A stretch of DNA of 64,000 bases from an uncultured Ruminiclostridium sp. (GCA_949878745.1 CATLBH010000004.1:1-64000), one strand, 5' to 3'; shown: positions 26,821 through 36,025, counted from the first letter of the stretch. The notes: generated from the letters alone by a model not told the origin. Made by a program: numbers and translations.

Positions 26821-28220
26821 GCTACTTATTCATAAACGCCCTGAAAAACATAAGAAGTCAGAAAAAATCCTATCTGTTTTTTTCGGCTCAGATTCTTATC
26901 GCCTTCGTTCTTATGCTTGTCTTTGAGAGCATTGCCTCTTCTGTAAGCAAAAGCTTATCCCACACCGAAAACAACCCCGCCTCTCACACCTATTATTTTG
27001 AAATGCGGCGGGACGATTCCGCACTTTCCTTGGAGGAAAGAAAAGAGCTTCAGGAAAAAACCGATAAATACATAAACAGGACGGACGAAATATACACGGA
27101 AGAGGATTTGACCGACGATTTTTCCTATTTTGCCGTAACCGAGGACTACGGTTTCACATACGAGGATTATCAATGGATAAAAAACCGCTTCGGCGATGAA
27201 ATTACCGTTTCCCTCTCCGCCTGCTTCAGCCGAATGGGAGTAATTATCGATCCGGAGCTTGACATGAACCGTACCGACGGAGTATTCCCCGGATTCAAAT
27301 ACATACGGGTGTTTTTTGTAACTGACGGGTATTTTACAAACAATTACCTAAACGAAGAAATAAAAAATTTCTCCTCCGAAAAAACGGCATTTCTTCCCGA
27401 CAGGTACGAGGAAATGGAAGATACCGTATTCACCAACGACGTTCAGTTGAGCGAGTTTCTTGGCTGGCTAAAAAATAAAGGCTATAAAACCGAAAATATC
27501 CTGAACATAAAAAACGAATATTCCGACCGTATGTTTTTCCAAAACTGTATGTGGTACCCCATTTATCAAGACACCACCGTGCCCTTGAAGGACTCTTTAA
27601 TACTTCCCTTCGACCTAATGGAGGATTTTAACGATTATTTTAAGGACAAAGACACAATGATCCCTTCCCTTCAAACCCTTCTGACGGTAAGCTTCGCCGG
27701 AGACGTAAACCCCAATATCATCAAAGAAATATCCGACCGCTTAGCGGAAACCCACAGCAACAAACAGCCTTTAAAAGCGCTTTATTATACCCCCTACGAA
27801 ATTTTCGAGAGTTACGCCAAGGGTCAGATTCAAATAGCGGGGCTTCTTAACTTTATCGCCTCGGCCTCCATGATAATAACGGGAGTGGGATTTATAGGCC
27901 TTATAATGGTTATTTTCAATAACCGAAAGAAAAAACTGGCGGTGGCTCTTGTTACGGGAGCAACCTATAAGGAGCTGTACATTGAAACGGTTATAGAAAT
28001 AGAAGCGGTTATTCTCTCGGGCGCGCTTTTGGGAGAACTGTTCGGAAAAATAATATTAAGTATAGTAAGCGGAAAAATAGACTTTATCCCCATATCCGAA
28101 GATACCCTAACCGCCATTTTCCTTCCCGTCATCTACGCGTCAATGGGAATTCTGATAAGCCTTACGGCGCTGTATAAGCTGTACAAAATGGAACCCAACG
28201 AAATACTTAAAAAGGAGTAA
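26817..28220 (+). CDS. FtsX/MacB-like ABC transporter permease, second subunit
   Basis: 467 residues with the same architecture: membrane segment at about 18-40, an external domain of some 300 residues rich in acidic and aromatic residues, and three membrane segments at the end (about 345-455, including GLIMVIFNNRKKKLAVALVTGAT). It overlaps the upstream permease by 4 bases and precedes the ATPase by 4, so the two permeases probably form a heterodimer. Confidence 0.88.
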   Translation: MSYLFINALKNIRSQKKSYLFFSAQILIAFVLMLVFESIASSVSKSLSHTENNPASHTYYFEMRRDDSALSLEERKELQEKTDKYINRTDEIYTEEDLTDDFSYFAVTEDYGFTYEDYQWIKNRFGDEITVSLSACFSRMGVIIDPELDMNRTDGVFPGFKYIRVFFVTDGYFTNNYLNEEIKNFSSEKTAFLPDRYEEMEDTVFTNDVQLSEFLGWLKNKGYKTENILNIKNEYSDRMFFQNCMWYPIYQDTTVPLKDSLILPFDLMEDFNDYFKDKDTMIPSLQTLLTVSFAGDVNPNIIKEISDRLAETHSNKQPLKALYYTPYEIFESYAKGQIQIAGLLNFIASASMIITGVGFIGLIMVIFNNRKKKLAVALVTGATYKELYIETVIEIEAVILSGALLGELFGKIILSIVSGKIDFIPISEDTLTAIFLPVIYASMGILISLTALYKLYKMEPNEILKKE

Positions 28221-28224
28221 GAAA

Positions 28225-28884
28225 ATGATAAATCTTAAAAATATAGAAAAGTGCTACGGCACGGGTTTAAACACCTTCAAAGCGCTGGACGAGGTAAACC
28301 TTGAAATAAAAAAGGGCGAGTTCGTGGCGGTAATAGGCGCCTCCGGCTCGGGAAAAAGCACCCTCTTAAATATAATAGGCTGTATGGATTCCCCCACCGA
28401 CGGAGAATATTACTTCGAGAACGAAAACGTACTTAAAAAAAGCTTTAAAGATCTGGCGGCCTTCAGAAACAAAAAAATCGGCTTCGTTTTTCAGGCGTTC
28501 AATTTAGCCGACGACTGCACCGCCTCGGAAAACATAGAAATGCCCTTAGGCTATGCGGGAATAAAGAAATCGGAGAGAAAAAGAAGGGTTAAAGAAATGC
28601 TGGAAAAGGTAGGCCTTTCAGATAAAGCGAAAAGCTATCCCCGCCAGCTTTCGGGAGGACAGCAGCAAAGGGTAGCGATTGCGAGAGCGCTTATAAACAA
28701 TCCCGATCTTATTTTAGCCGACGAACCCACGGGAAATCTGGATACTCATAATGCGGGGCAGATAATGGAGTTGTTTAAAAAAATACACAGCGAGTCAGAC
28801 AGAACCGTTATTATGATAACGCATAATCCGGAGTTGGCGGAACAGGCGGATAGGATAATAAAAATAACAGATGGGAGGATATAG
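28225..28884 (+). CDS. MacB/LolD-type ABC transporter ATP-binding protein
   Basis: 219 residues. Walker [10 protein letters not shown] (about 39-47), Q loop FVFQAFNL, signature LSGGQQQR, Walker [13 protein letters not shown], switch MITHNPELA. This is the compact ATPase that drives MacB/FtsX-type permeases and is encoded right after them. AAGGAG lies before the ATG. Confidence 0.95.
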   Translation: MINLKNIEKCYGTGLNTFKALDEVNLEIKKGEFVAVIGASGSGKSTLLNIIGCMDSPTDGEYYFENENVLKKSFKDLAAFRNKKIGFVFQAFNLADDCTASENIEMPLGYAGIKKSERKRRVKEMLEKVGLSDKAKSYPRQLSGGQQQRVAIARALINNPDLILADEPTGNLDTHNAGQIMELFKKIHSESDRTVIMITHNPELAEQADRIIKITDGRI

Positions 28885-29223
28885 GGGGGAAGTTTTGTTT
28901 ACCGCAAGGGAGTTAAAGTCTCTTATCGGGGTATGATTTTTAAAATGTGTTCAGAAAATTAAACTTAATTCGACCATAATTAACCCAACAACCGCTTAAT
29001 CGCCAAAAATCCATAAAAAAGTCAAAATCAAGACCGCATTTGCGTTCATTTTAGTCTTGATTTTGACTTTTTTATGGATATAATGACAAAAGCGGTTGTT
29101 GGGATTTCCTGTCATATTTGGTCATTTACACAGTTTGAAATTAAGACTCGCGGTTTCTTTTATCGTAAATCTACTTAATCGGCGTAGCCTGTCCAACACT
29201 CTCCCCCCTTAGGTTTCATCTCA
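28885..29223. other. Gene-free spacer with repeat fragments
   Basis: Contains two fragments of the 800-bp repeat block (28885-28930 with TTTACCGCAAGGG; 29140-29223 with CGGCGTAGCCTGTCCAACACT...TTAGGTTTCA) on either side of a long hairpin. No gene seen. Confidence 0.7.
28984..29103. repeat. 120-bp fold-back sequence
   Basis: Outer arms CCCAACAACCGCTT and AAGCGGTTGTTGGG; inner perfect 26-bp stem 29009-29034/29054-29079 (GTCAAAATCAAGAC core). It ends in GGG/CCC and could be another small mobile element or a strong terminator of the ABC operon. Confidence 0.8.
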
Positions 29224-29311
29224 TACCAATCCCTTTTTAAACTGACAAAATACACACAGTTTAAAAAGGGATTGCCCCCGAAACACTAATCCAACAGTTT
29301 AAAGATTAGTA
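29224..29311 (+). repeat. Double-hairpin element, second stem set (copy 11)
   Basis: Ends TACCAATC and GATTAGTA; stem AATCCCTTTTTAAACT/AGTTTAAAAAGGGATT; linker CCCCCGAAACACTAAT. Flanks TCA (left) and TAA (right). The second hairpin is eroded. Confidence 0.85.
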
Positions 29312-29364
29312 TAAATCTCCCAACACCCCCATTCCCCACATCACCATAGAACAACCCACAAAAA

Positions 29365-29400
29365 AAGGACGCCCTGACAAAAAGGCGTCCCTTATTTTAT
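29365..29400 (-). terminator. Terminator of the lipoprotein gene
   Basis: AAGGACGCC/GGCGTCCCTT stem just beyond the minus-strand lipoprotein stop, with A residues on the plus strand (T run in the transcript). Confidence 0.8.
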
Positions 29401-29418
29401 AAAAATTCTATTACAGCC

Positions 29419-30045
29419 TTAAGCCGCCTCAAACTTACCCAAAATACTCTCAGCGCTCTCCTGCGACAAAGCGGTAACAGTCACAACGCACATATACTGT
29501 CCCGCCTTCTTATAAGTCTGACACTCATAAAGCTTTACCCCATTAACATCAAGAGCGATTTTTACACAGGGAGATTCCTTCCCCGCGAAGCTTACCTTAG
29601 TCTGCTCGATACTGTCAACGGTGAACTGCGCCTCAAGCTGAGTTTTGAGATCGGACATAGAAGCGTCGATATACCCCTGCTCGTCAAGGGAAACATTTCC
29701 CGAATAATCCAGATCCTCAAAAAGCACGTTTACATTCTCGTTATCCTCGTTCATAACATACATATCGTAAACAACGCCTTTAGAAGAAAAAGCCTTATCG
29801 GTCTCTTCCTTGGAAAAATCCGCTATACCGGAAGACGTAGCCAGATCGCTGTCGGTAAAATAAGTCCAGCCATCGCCGAAATCCGCCTTTACCTTCACCA
29901 TATCGTTGGTATATACGGTACCGTCAACCTTTCCGTGAGAAAAATCTATCTTTTCAACCGGGCTTGAGCAAGCGGAGAAAAGCATTACGACAGATAAAGC
30001 TGCCGCCGCCAGAGCTGCTTTTGTGTTTTTCATATCAATGACCAT
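29419..30045 (-). CDS. Predicted secreted lipoprotein, unknown function
   Basis: 208 residues. Signal peptide with lipobox LFSAC (about residue 23-27) predicts a lipid-anchored surface protein. The mature part has no recognised domain; it contains a repeated pattern of aspartate and alternating hydrophobic residues and could be a DUF of the kind common in gut Clostridia. GAGGAAAGGA directly upstream supports the ATG at 30045; a second ATG four codons later (30033) is possible. Monocistronic. Confidence 0.75.
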   Translation of the reverse strand: MVIDMKNTKAALAAAALSVVMLFSACSSPVEKIDFSHGKVDGTVYTNDMVKVKADFGDGWTYFTDSDLATSSGIADFSKEETDKAFSSKGVVYDMYVMNEDNENVNVLFEDLDYSGNVSLDEQGYIDASMSDLKTQLEAQFTVDSIEQTKVSFAGKESPCVKIALDVNGVKLYECQTYKKAGQYMCVVTVTALSQESAESILGKFEAA

Positions 30046-30412
30046 TCCTTTCCTCTTTATGTTAATATTTTTTTCACAAAGCGTATTTTACCACTTCAAC
30101 CCGTAAATGTCAATTCCAATACCGCAAGTTTTTATCTTTTGCCCTTCAAAATCTGCAAATTTTACAATATTGCCCGACTGAATTTATTAACGATTGTGAA
30201 ATATTACTTTTTCCTTAATAAAAAGATAAACCGATAAACCTATAAAAAATCAAAAGGACGGAAAAATCCGTCCTTTTGACTTAGGAAATCTAAAATGTTA
30301 AACAAAACACCGTAACAACAGGGGGAAAACTGTTGTATTTATTAGTGTCTGAATATATTATATCACTAAAAGTATAAAATGTCAAATAAAATGTAATAAA
30401 AAAAGTTTCGCA
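30046..30412. other. Intergenic region between lipoprotein gene and remB
   Basis: AT-rich; includes the terminator at 30250-30279 and otherwise no supported feature. Confidence 0.5.
30250..30279 (-). terminator. Terminator of the dnaN-recF-remB operon
   Basis: TCAAAAGGACGG/CCGTCCTTTTGA, 12-bp stem with 6-base loop, about 135 bases after remB on its transcript. Confidence 0.75.
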
Positions 30413-30652
30413 TTAATAAATTTTTTCTCTTTTTTTTAAAGTTGCCGCGCTCACATTGGTTACATAAACGCAATTTTCGCATACTACAAAGCTTTTTGGC
30501 ATATCGAGACTGACATAATATATACCTCCGCTTTTCTGACAGCCGCTTAAATAATCGTTTACGCTTCTTACTACCGAGGTTTTTTCGATGTCGAATATTC
30601 CTATAATGTCTTTTTTATGAACGGCAACGTCGCTGCCTAATGAAATATACAT
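30413..30652 (-). CDS. remB: Extracellular matrix regulator RemB (DUF370)
   Basis: 79 residues, matching the RemB/YaaB family (MYISLGSDVAVHKKDIIGIFDIEKTSV start). In Bacillus remB lies between recF and gyrB and supports matrix gene expression; here it follows recF by about 65 bases but gyrB is displaced by 15.6 kb. GAGGCGAT precedes the ATG. It ends the origin-proximal operon. Confidence 0.9.
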   Translation of the reverse strand: MYISLGSDVAVHKKDIIGIFDIEKTSVVRSVNDYLSGCQKSGGIYYVSLDMPKSFVVCENCVYVTNVSAATLKKREKIY

Positions 30653-30716
30653 TTTATCGCCTCTTTTTTGTCGGATACTGTAAAAAAATTGATTTTTTTC
30701 TATAATTTGTTTTATC

Positions 30717-31862
30717 TTAACCCATTATTTTTTCAAACTCCCCTTTCTCAGCCTTCCACCTACAAGCCTCCTCAATCCCCCCAAAATCATTATCATTACA
30801 CCCCGTAATAAAAACCTGTGAATTCACAATATGTCTAAGTATAAACTCCCTCCTCTTCTCATCCAACTCACTCAAAACATCATCCAATATCACAACCGGC
30901 TCCTCCCCCCACTTCTCCCCGAACATTCGCGCCTGCGCCAGCCTTAAAGCCACCGCGATACTCCTTATCTGCCCCTGACTTCCGTAATCCTTTGCCCTCC
31001 TTCCGTTTATCCTGAACTCTACATCGTCCCTATGAACCCCCACCAAAGTATGCCCCACCGCAATCTCCCTGTCCAAATGCCCCTTAAGCCTTTCCAGATA
31101 AATATTATAAACCCCCTCCGTATCCGAAAGGTCAATATCCGTGTCCTTCACAATGGAGCTTATATACTCCATCTCCAACCGTTCCCCCGCCCCGTTCAAC
31201 TCTCCGTAATATTCACAGGTATATTTACACAGCATCTTAAAATATTTCAGCCTTCCGCACATAACATTAACCCCCGCCTTAGCCAGCTCCTCATTCCACA
31301 CCGAAAGCTGAATCAGCTGATCCCCGCTAACCCTCCTGTCTATTATTCCCGATAAAAAGGTATTCTTCTGCTTAAGCGCCCTCAAATACACAGCCTCTCT
31401 CTCATGATGTATTTTATTCATCATATCCGCCGTCTCGTCGGTAAGCTCTCTCCGTCTGTCGGGATTTCCTTTTACAGTATAAAGATCTTCCGGTATAAAA
31501 ACGATCGTCTTCAACTGGGGGTATAATTTCAATGCTTCCTTATACGAAACCGAGTTAATTTTCCTTACGATCTTCCCCCCGTAAACCCCGCACTCTATGA
31601 TATTTTCCTTTTCCGGATATTTATCCGAAAAAAAGGACAATTCTATCTCACACTTTGCCTTATCCTTTTCCTTCTCTTCAGGGAGCAGCTCAGAAGCCTT
31701 CGCGGTGCGAAAGCTTTTTTCAATAGCCACACAAACAGCTTCCATAAGATTGGTTTTCCCCTGAGCGTTTCTCCCGCATATTATATTAGTTTTATCCGAA
31801 AATAAAAAATCCGCTTCGGGGATATTGCGGAAATTTTTTATTTTTAAAGCCTTTATTTTCAT
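30717..31862 (-). CDS. recF: DNA replication and repair protein RecF
   Basis: 381 residues. Walker A GRNAQGKTN (about 30-38), ABC-type signature YGSQGQIRS (about 305) and Walker B VILDDVLSELD. RecF loads RecA at gaps with RecO and RecR. The ATG lies 4 bases after the S4-domain gene, which holds its AAAGGGG site, so the two are coupled in the classic dnaN-yaaA-recF order. Confidence 0.97.
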   Translation of the reverse strand: MKIKALKIKNFRNIPEADFLFSDKTNIICGRNAQGKTNLMEAVCVAIEKSFRTAKASELLPEEKEKDKAKCEIELSFFSDKYPEKENIIECGVYGGKIVRKINSVSYKEALKLYPQLKTIVFIPEDLYTVKGNPDRRRELTDETADMMNKIHHEREAVYLRALKQKNTFLSGIIDRRVSGDQLIQLSVWNEELAKAGVNVMCGRLKYFKMLCKYTCEYYGELNGAGERLEMEYISSIVKDTDIDLSDTEGVYNIYLERLKGHLDREIAVGHTLVGVHRDDVEFRINGRRAKDYGSQGQIRSIAVALRLAQARMFGEKWGEEPVVILDDVLSELDEKRREFILRHIVNSQVFITGCNDNDFGGIEEACRWKAEKGEFEKIMG

Positions 31863-31866
31863 AACA

Positions 31867-32088
31867 CTACCCCTTTACGGCGCAGACGAACACCTTTCCC
31901 TCCACCTCCACTTTTTCGCCCCCCCTAAGCTTTTTCCCCCTCATAAGGCACACCTCGCCGTCCACCTTTACCAGTCCTTCCCCGATAATAACCTTAGCCA
32001 TTCCCCCGGTCTCAACCGCCGAAGAAAGCTTAAGAAACTGCTCAAGCTTAATAAAAGGCGGTTTAACCTCGATAATTTCTTCAGTCAT
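31867..32088 (-). CDS. yaaA: S4-domain RNA-binding protein YaaA
   Basis: 73 residues from the ATG at 32088 (AAAGGA 9 bases upstream; an in-frame TTG further out is not needed). The single S4 domain shows LEQFLKLSSAVETGGMAKVIIGEGLVKVDGEVCLMRGKKL, the alpha-L RNA-binding motif. Conserved between dnaN and recF in Bacillota; thought to take part in ribosome assembly. Confidence 0.93.
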   Translation of the reverse strand: MTEEIIEVKPPFIKLEQFLKLSSAVETGGMAKVIIGEGLVKVDGEVCLMRGKKLRGGEKVEVEGKVFVCAVKG

Positions 32089-32118
32089 TAAAAATTTTCC
32101 TTTCCCGATCAATTACGA

Positions 32119-33225
32119 TTATTCTTTAGACTTAACCGGCATTACAAGATAAGTAAAATCCTCCCCCGACACGGGAACTATTTTAATCGGAGACAAAGGC
32201 GAGGTAAACTGAAGCTTAACCTCGTCGCACTCGGAATACCTTAAAGCGTCCATCATAAATCTTGCGTTAAAAGCTATTTCGATTTTATTATAAGGATAAT
32301 CTATCTTAATTTCCTCATGAATGGAACCTAAGTTGGTGCTGCATTTTACCGTAAGATTATTGTTTTCGAAAACGCACTTAACAGGGCTTTTGAATTTTTC
32401 CGTAAGAAGAAGCACACGATCAAGCGACGAAGCGAACGCCGCCGCTTTCACCACCGCCTCGGTGGTGGGCGTGAACTCGGTAAATCTGCGGAAATCTATA
32501 AAATCCCCGTCCAACACTCTTGTAAAGGTAATGTAATCGTCCCTGTTGAATCCTACCTGACTTTTATCTATAAGTACGGTCACGTCCTTTCCCGTGTCCT
32601 CGTCTGAAAGAATACGCAAAAGTTCATTTAAAACCTTAGTAGGAACAACAAAGGAAAGATCATTATACTCAACCTTTTCCATTCTCATGGCGATTCTCAC
32701 CCCGTCAACCGCCACCATACTGAACACATTGTCCTTTACCTCGAAAAGAACTCCGGTAAGAATGGGCTTAAGATCGTTTTGGGCGACGGAAAACACCGTT
32801 TGCTTAATCATGCTTTTCAGAATATTTTCCTTTATTTCAAAGCTTACCGCGAGACTCATTTCGGGAAGATTGGGGTAATTGTTTCCCGAAACCCCCACCA
32901 GCTTGAACTCAACGGTGCCGCACCTTATGGTAACCTTGGTTTCGTTCTCACAGGTAAGCTCTATCGGGAATCCCGCCGGCATTTTTTTCAGCATATCCGC
33001 CAAAAGCTTCGCGTTAAGCACCACCTCTCCCTCTTCCTCGGAGGAGATCACGGGTATCATATTTTTAATACCGCTGTCCAAGTCATATCCGGTCACGGTT
33101 ATTATATTGTTTTTAAGGTTAATTAGAATTCCCTCCAAAGCGGGAATGGAGGAATGGGACGCGGTCACCTTTGAGGCGTTGATAATAGCGTCGGATAATA
33201 AATTTCTGTCTGCGGTAAATTTCAT
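32119..33225 (-). CDS. dnaN: DNA polymerase III beta subunit (sliding clamp)
   Basis: 368 residues, three repeated clamp domains of about 120 residues. Begins MKFTADRNLLSDAI and ends YLVMPVKS, near the canonical C-terminal MPMR/L-type motif. It tethers the replicative polymerase to DNA. First gene of the dnaN-yaaA-recF-remB operon. dnaA, normally just upstream, is missing; a DUF6440 gene and a candidate origin lie there instead. Confidence 0.98.
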   Translation of the reverse strand: MKFTADRNLLSDAIINASKVTASHSSIPALEGILINLKNNIITVTGYDLDSGIKNMIPVISSEEEGEVVLNAKLLADMLKKMPAGFPIELTCENETKVTIRCGTVEFKLVGVSGNNYPNLPEMSLAVSFEIKENILKSMIKQTVFSVAQNDLKPILTGVLFEVKDNVFSMVAVDGVRIAMRMEKVEYNDLSFVVPTKVLNELLRILSDEDTGKDVTVLIDKSQVGFNRDDYITFTRVLDGDFIDFRRFTEFTPTTEAVVKAAAFASSLDRVLLLTEKFKSPVKCVFENNNLTVKCSTNLGSIHEEIKIDYPYNKIEIAFNARFMMDALRYSECDEVKLQFTSPLSPIKIVPVSGEDFTYLVMPVKSKE

Positions 33226-33360
33226 TTCGTTTTTTCCTTTCCTTTGTTTTGGATATAATTAGATATACTTATTATAATTATAAATTATCGCCTTTTCGCT
33301 TACGAAAGACATTCGATAAGTTTATTTCTTATTTTTGGGAGCAATGTCTGAAACTGCCCT

Positions 33361-33567
33361 TCAAAATCCTTTTTTATTCCTGAATTCCTTCATCTCGCCA
33401 ACCCCAAAGTGAGTAACCACCGGTTTCCCCTCCTGATCCAACAGAGGAGTAAGTCCTCCCGCCTCACTGCTTGAACGGAAAAGATAATTCACCCCCGTAA
33501 CATTATCTACCCATATTTCCATAACATTTACAATACCCTGCGAATACACTTTTATAAAGCGGTCCAT
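33361..33567 (-). CDS. DUF6440-type small protein
   Basis: 68 residues; RFIKVYSQG, EIWVDNVTGVNYLF and AGGLTPLLDQEGKPVV match the DUF6440 family of unknown function found in many Clostridia. Soluble, no signal. AGGAG lies 13 bases before the ATG. It occupies the dnaA position between dnaN and the candidate origin. Confidence 0.75.
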   Translation of the reverse strand: MDRFIKVYSQGIVNVMEIWVDNVTGVNYLFRSSSEAGGLTPLLDQEGKPVVTHFGVGEMKEFRNKKGF

Positions 33568-33589
33568 AATACTTATACTTCTCCTGTTT

Positions 33590-33900
33590 TAATTTATTAA
33601 ATTTCTCTCTAAAATTTTCAACCCGAAATTTTTCCCGCGAAAAATTTCCGAAAAAAAAAGAAAAGAAAAAATAAAATTTCTTTTTTTATTATAGGGGCTG
33701 TGGAAACTGTGGAAACCCCCACTAAATTTTTTCCCTCAGCGGTTTTCCGAACTGTTGATTCTCTGTTGAAAATTTCTCAAAAAGTTAAAAGTTTTTTTCT
33801 TTTAACTTTTCAACACACACTTGTTGAGGGAATGTTGAAAACTCTGTGGAAAATGTTGATAACTTTCAAAACCCGGTTAAAATTTTAAATAAGTGAAAGA
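33590..33900. other. Candidate chromosomal replication origin (oriC)
   Basis: AT-rich stretch with DnaA-box-like 9-mers on the plus strand: adjacent TGTGGAAAC copies (33699-33707, 33708-33716), TGTTGAAAA (33764-33772, 33833-33841), and adjacent TGTGGAAAA and TGTTGATAA (33845-33853, 33854-33862). Only 33845 fits TGTGNAWAA fully. A hairpin AAAAGTTAAAAG/CTTTTAACTTTT lies in the middle. Genes are mostly minus to its left and plus to its right, and dnaN-recF is adjacent. Confidence 0.5.
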
Positions 33901-33954
33901 AAATAACCAAAAATTACCTTCAAACCCACAACAACATTAAAATCAAAAGAACCA

Positions 33955-34470
33955 CATATCGACACAAAAACGCCCGAAAGAACAATAAACAATAAAAGAA
34001 ACAACCCAAGGGTAAAAAACCAACATACGATAATAGCACTCATAGAACTACCATTTTATTCGAGCGAAACCCATACCGACACAAAAAACGTTCGGAAGGA
34101 GATAATAAAAGAAACATCCTAAAAGTAAAACACAACATACAAAAATAGCAATCATCGAAACAACATCTTATGAGAGAGAAACCTATATTGACAATAAAAC
34201 GCCCAGAGGGGGGTAAGGAAGGGATTCTTAAGGTGAAACCTAAGGGGGAGAGAGTGGGGGACAGGCTACGCCGATTAGTATATTTACGATAAAAGAAACC
34301 GCTTAATAAAAGCAAATCAACATTGAGTAGCCTGTTCACCATCTCCCCTCCTTTGGTTTCACCTTAATCCCCTCGCGGGAGCGGTCCTGCACGGCCCGTG
34401 CATTAAATAAAGCATTGTAAAAAGGAATCGACTTTCGATAAAAACTTTTCCCCCATTTTAAAAAAACCTT
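33955..34470 (-). repeat. Large dispersed repeat block, copy 3 (inverted, partial)
   Basis: Reverse of the blocks at 1 and 11567. The segment around GTTTTATTGTCAATA is present as three degenerate tandem units (about 33955, 34073, 34186; period near 115). Then AAGGTGAAACC ... GGTTTCACCTT arms around a variable loop, and GCGGTCCTGCACGGCCCGTGC. Confidence 0.85.
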
Positions 34471-34472
34471 AC

Positions 34473-34715
34473 CGTTCGGGGATTCCCCCGAAGGAAAACA
34501 ACTTCTTATCAAAACAGGGGACGCCCTCTATTGCAGGGCGTCCCCTCTTTTAAAACGCCCCCCTGGGGCGTTTTAAAATTCACCCCTTGCGGAGCGCCGC
34601 TAAGCGTAGGGTATTTCGCTCTCTGCGGAGGGCTACCAAAGGGCGTTGCCTTTTGGAAACCCACCACCCTTTGAAGAAGGGTAAGAGACTGGTGCGGAGC
34701 ACCAGTCTCGGGACG
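34473..34715 (+). repeat. Multi-hairpin element, copy 1
   Basis: Five hairpins in series: TTCGGGG/CCCCGAA; AGGGGACGCCCT/AGGGCGTCCCCT (34516-34546); TTTTAAAACGCCCC/GGGGCGTTTTAAAA; a TCTGCGGAGGG segment; CCAAAGGGC/GCCTTTTGG; then GAGACTGGTGC/GCACCAGTCTC. Shares loops and linkers (CTATTGC, TTCACCCCTTGCGGAGCGCC) with 56523-56712, but with different stems. Confidence 0.88.
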
Positions 34716-34794
34716 GAAACTTTAGACTACTATAATTGTTAAGCTTATTCGTAAAAAAAACATTACATTTTTATGCCGTAAAGCCGATTTTTAA

Positions 34795-35136
34795 TCAAGA
34801 CTGAACCTCATCATGCACAGTCCTATTCTCCGCAATAGAAGACCTGAGCACCCTCAATCTCGTTCTGTCGCTTCCCGTCTCGATAAGCACCGTATCCTCC
34901 TTAACGGAAAGCACGCGCCCGATAATTCCACCCGTGGTAACCACCTCGTCCGCTACCTGAAGATTATCCAACATCTCCTTCATTTTCTTAGATCTCTTCT
35001 TTTCGGGACGTATAAGAAGAAAATAAAAAATAACCACCATAAGCAAAATGGGCAGCAAAGTAGTGAGCAAAGTCACAACTGTGTTCCCCCCCGCTTCCGC
35101 CGCGGAAGGCGTTTCAACCAATAATCTGAACAGCAT
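34795..35136 (-). CDS. yajC: Preprotein translocase subunit YajC
   Basis: 113 residues. One N-terminal membrane segment (about 22-42, LLPILLMVVIFYFLLIRPEKKR) and the conserved KKMKEMLDNLQVADEVVTTGGIIGRV. Accessory subunit of the Sec translocase. AAGAAAGGAAAA precedes the ATG. No secD/secF next to it in this window. Confidence 0.95.
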   Translation of the reverse strand: MLFRLLVETPSAAEAGGNTVVTLLTTLLPILLMVVIFYFLLIRPEKKRSKKMKEMLDNLQVADEVVTTGGIIGRVLSVKEDTVLIETGSDRTRLRVLRSSIAENRTVHDEVQS

Positions 35137-35270
35137 TGTATTTTCCTTTCTTTTGTAAAATTATTTTGTAAAATTTGCAGCGTTTTCTTAATATTATACA
35201 GCTAAAAACCGCAAAAAGCAAGTGAAATTTTAATGATTTTATGAAATAATACGAAATAATGCAAATTTAC

Positions 35271-35299
35271 TTGACGAATCAAAAAAAATGCAGTAAAAT
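35271..35299 (+). promoter_or_regulatory. Predicted promoter of rpe
   Basis: TTGACG (35271-35276), 17-base spacer, TAAAAT (35294-35299). Confidence 0.7.
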
Positions 35300-35348
35300 A
35301 ATATCGTATACCCATAAGGGTAAGTAAAAAATAAAGAAGGAAAAACAA

Positions 35349-35999
35349 TTGGAAATTAAAGTAAGCGCTTCACTTTTGGGCGCTGACCTCTCCGCCCTGG
35401 GAGCCGAAGCGGTAAGAGCTAAAAACAGCGGCGCCGATTGGATACATTACGACGTAATGGACGGAAAATTTGTTGAGAATATTTCCTTTGGCTCAGAAAT
35501 ACAAAAAGCCATCGGAAAAAAAGACAAGTTCTTTATTGACACTCACCTTATGGTGAGCCGACCCGATAAACAGCTTGACTTTTTCATCAAAAGCGGCTCA
35601 AACCTGATAACCTTCCACATAGAAAGCGAAAGCGACGCGGATCACACTATAAATATACTTCACCGCGCCGGCATCGCCGCGGGCATAGCATTAAAGCCCT
35701 CAACCCCCGTGGAATACGTTTATCCGTTTCTGGAAAAGCTTGAGCTTGTTTTGGTTATGACCGTCGAACCGGGTTACGGAGGACAAGGTTTTCTTAATTA
35801 CACCCTTCCCAAAATAAAGCAAATAAGAGAAAAAGCCGAAGAACTTCGGCCTTCCCTTATGATAGAGGTTGACGGCGGCATAAACGGAGAAACCGCTCAT
35901 CTTGTGAAAGAAGCGGGAGCCGACGTTTTAGTCAGCGGAAGCTATCTTTTCGGATCCGAGAATATGCGGGAAGCTGTACAGAAATTGAAAAACGGCTGA
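35349..35999 (+). CDS. rpe: Ribulose-phosphate 3-epimerase
   Basis: 216 residues, TIM-barrel enzyme that interconverts ribulose 5-phosphate and xylulose 5-phosphate in the pentose phosphate pathway. ISASLLGAD-like start, DVMDGKFV, DTHLMV, TVEPGYGGQGF, EVDGGI and SGSYLF are the conserved metal- and phosphate-binding motifs. The start is TTG, with AAGGA 7 bases upstream. Single gene. Confidence 0.96.
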   Translation: MEIKVSASLLGADLSALGAEAVRAKNSGADWIHYDVMDGKFVENISFGSEIQKAIGKKDKFFIDTHLMVSRPDKQLDFFIKSGSNLITFHIESESDADHTINILHRAGIAAGIALKPSTPVEYVYPFLEKLELVLVMTVEPGYGGQGFLNYTLPKIKQIREKAEELRPSLMIEVDGGINGETAHLVKEAGADVLVSGSYLFGSENMREAVQKLKNG

Positions 36000-36025
36000 T
36001 TTTACGAAAAAAAATCAAAATAAAA

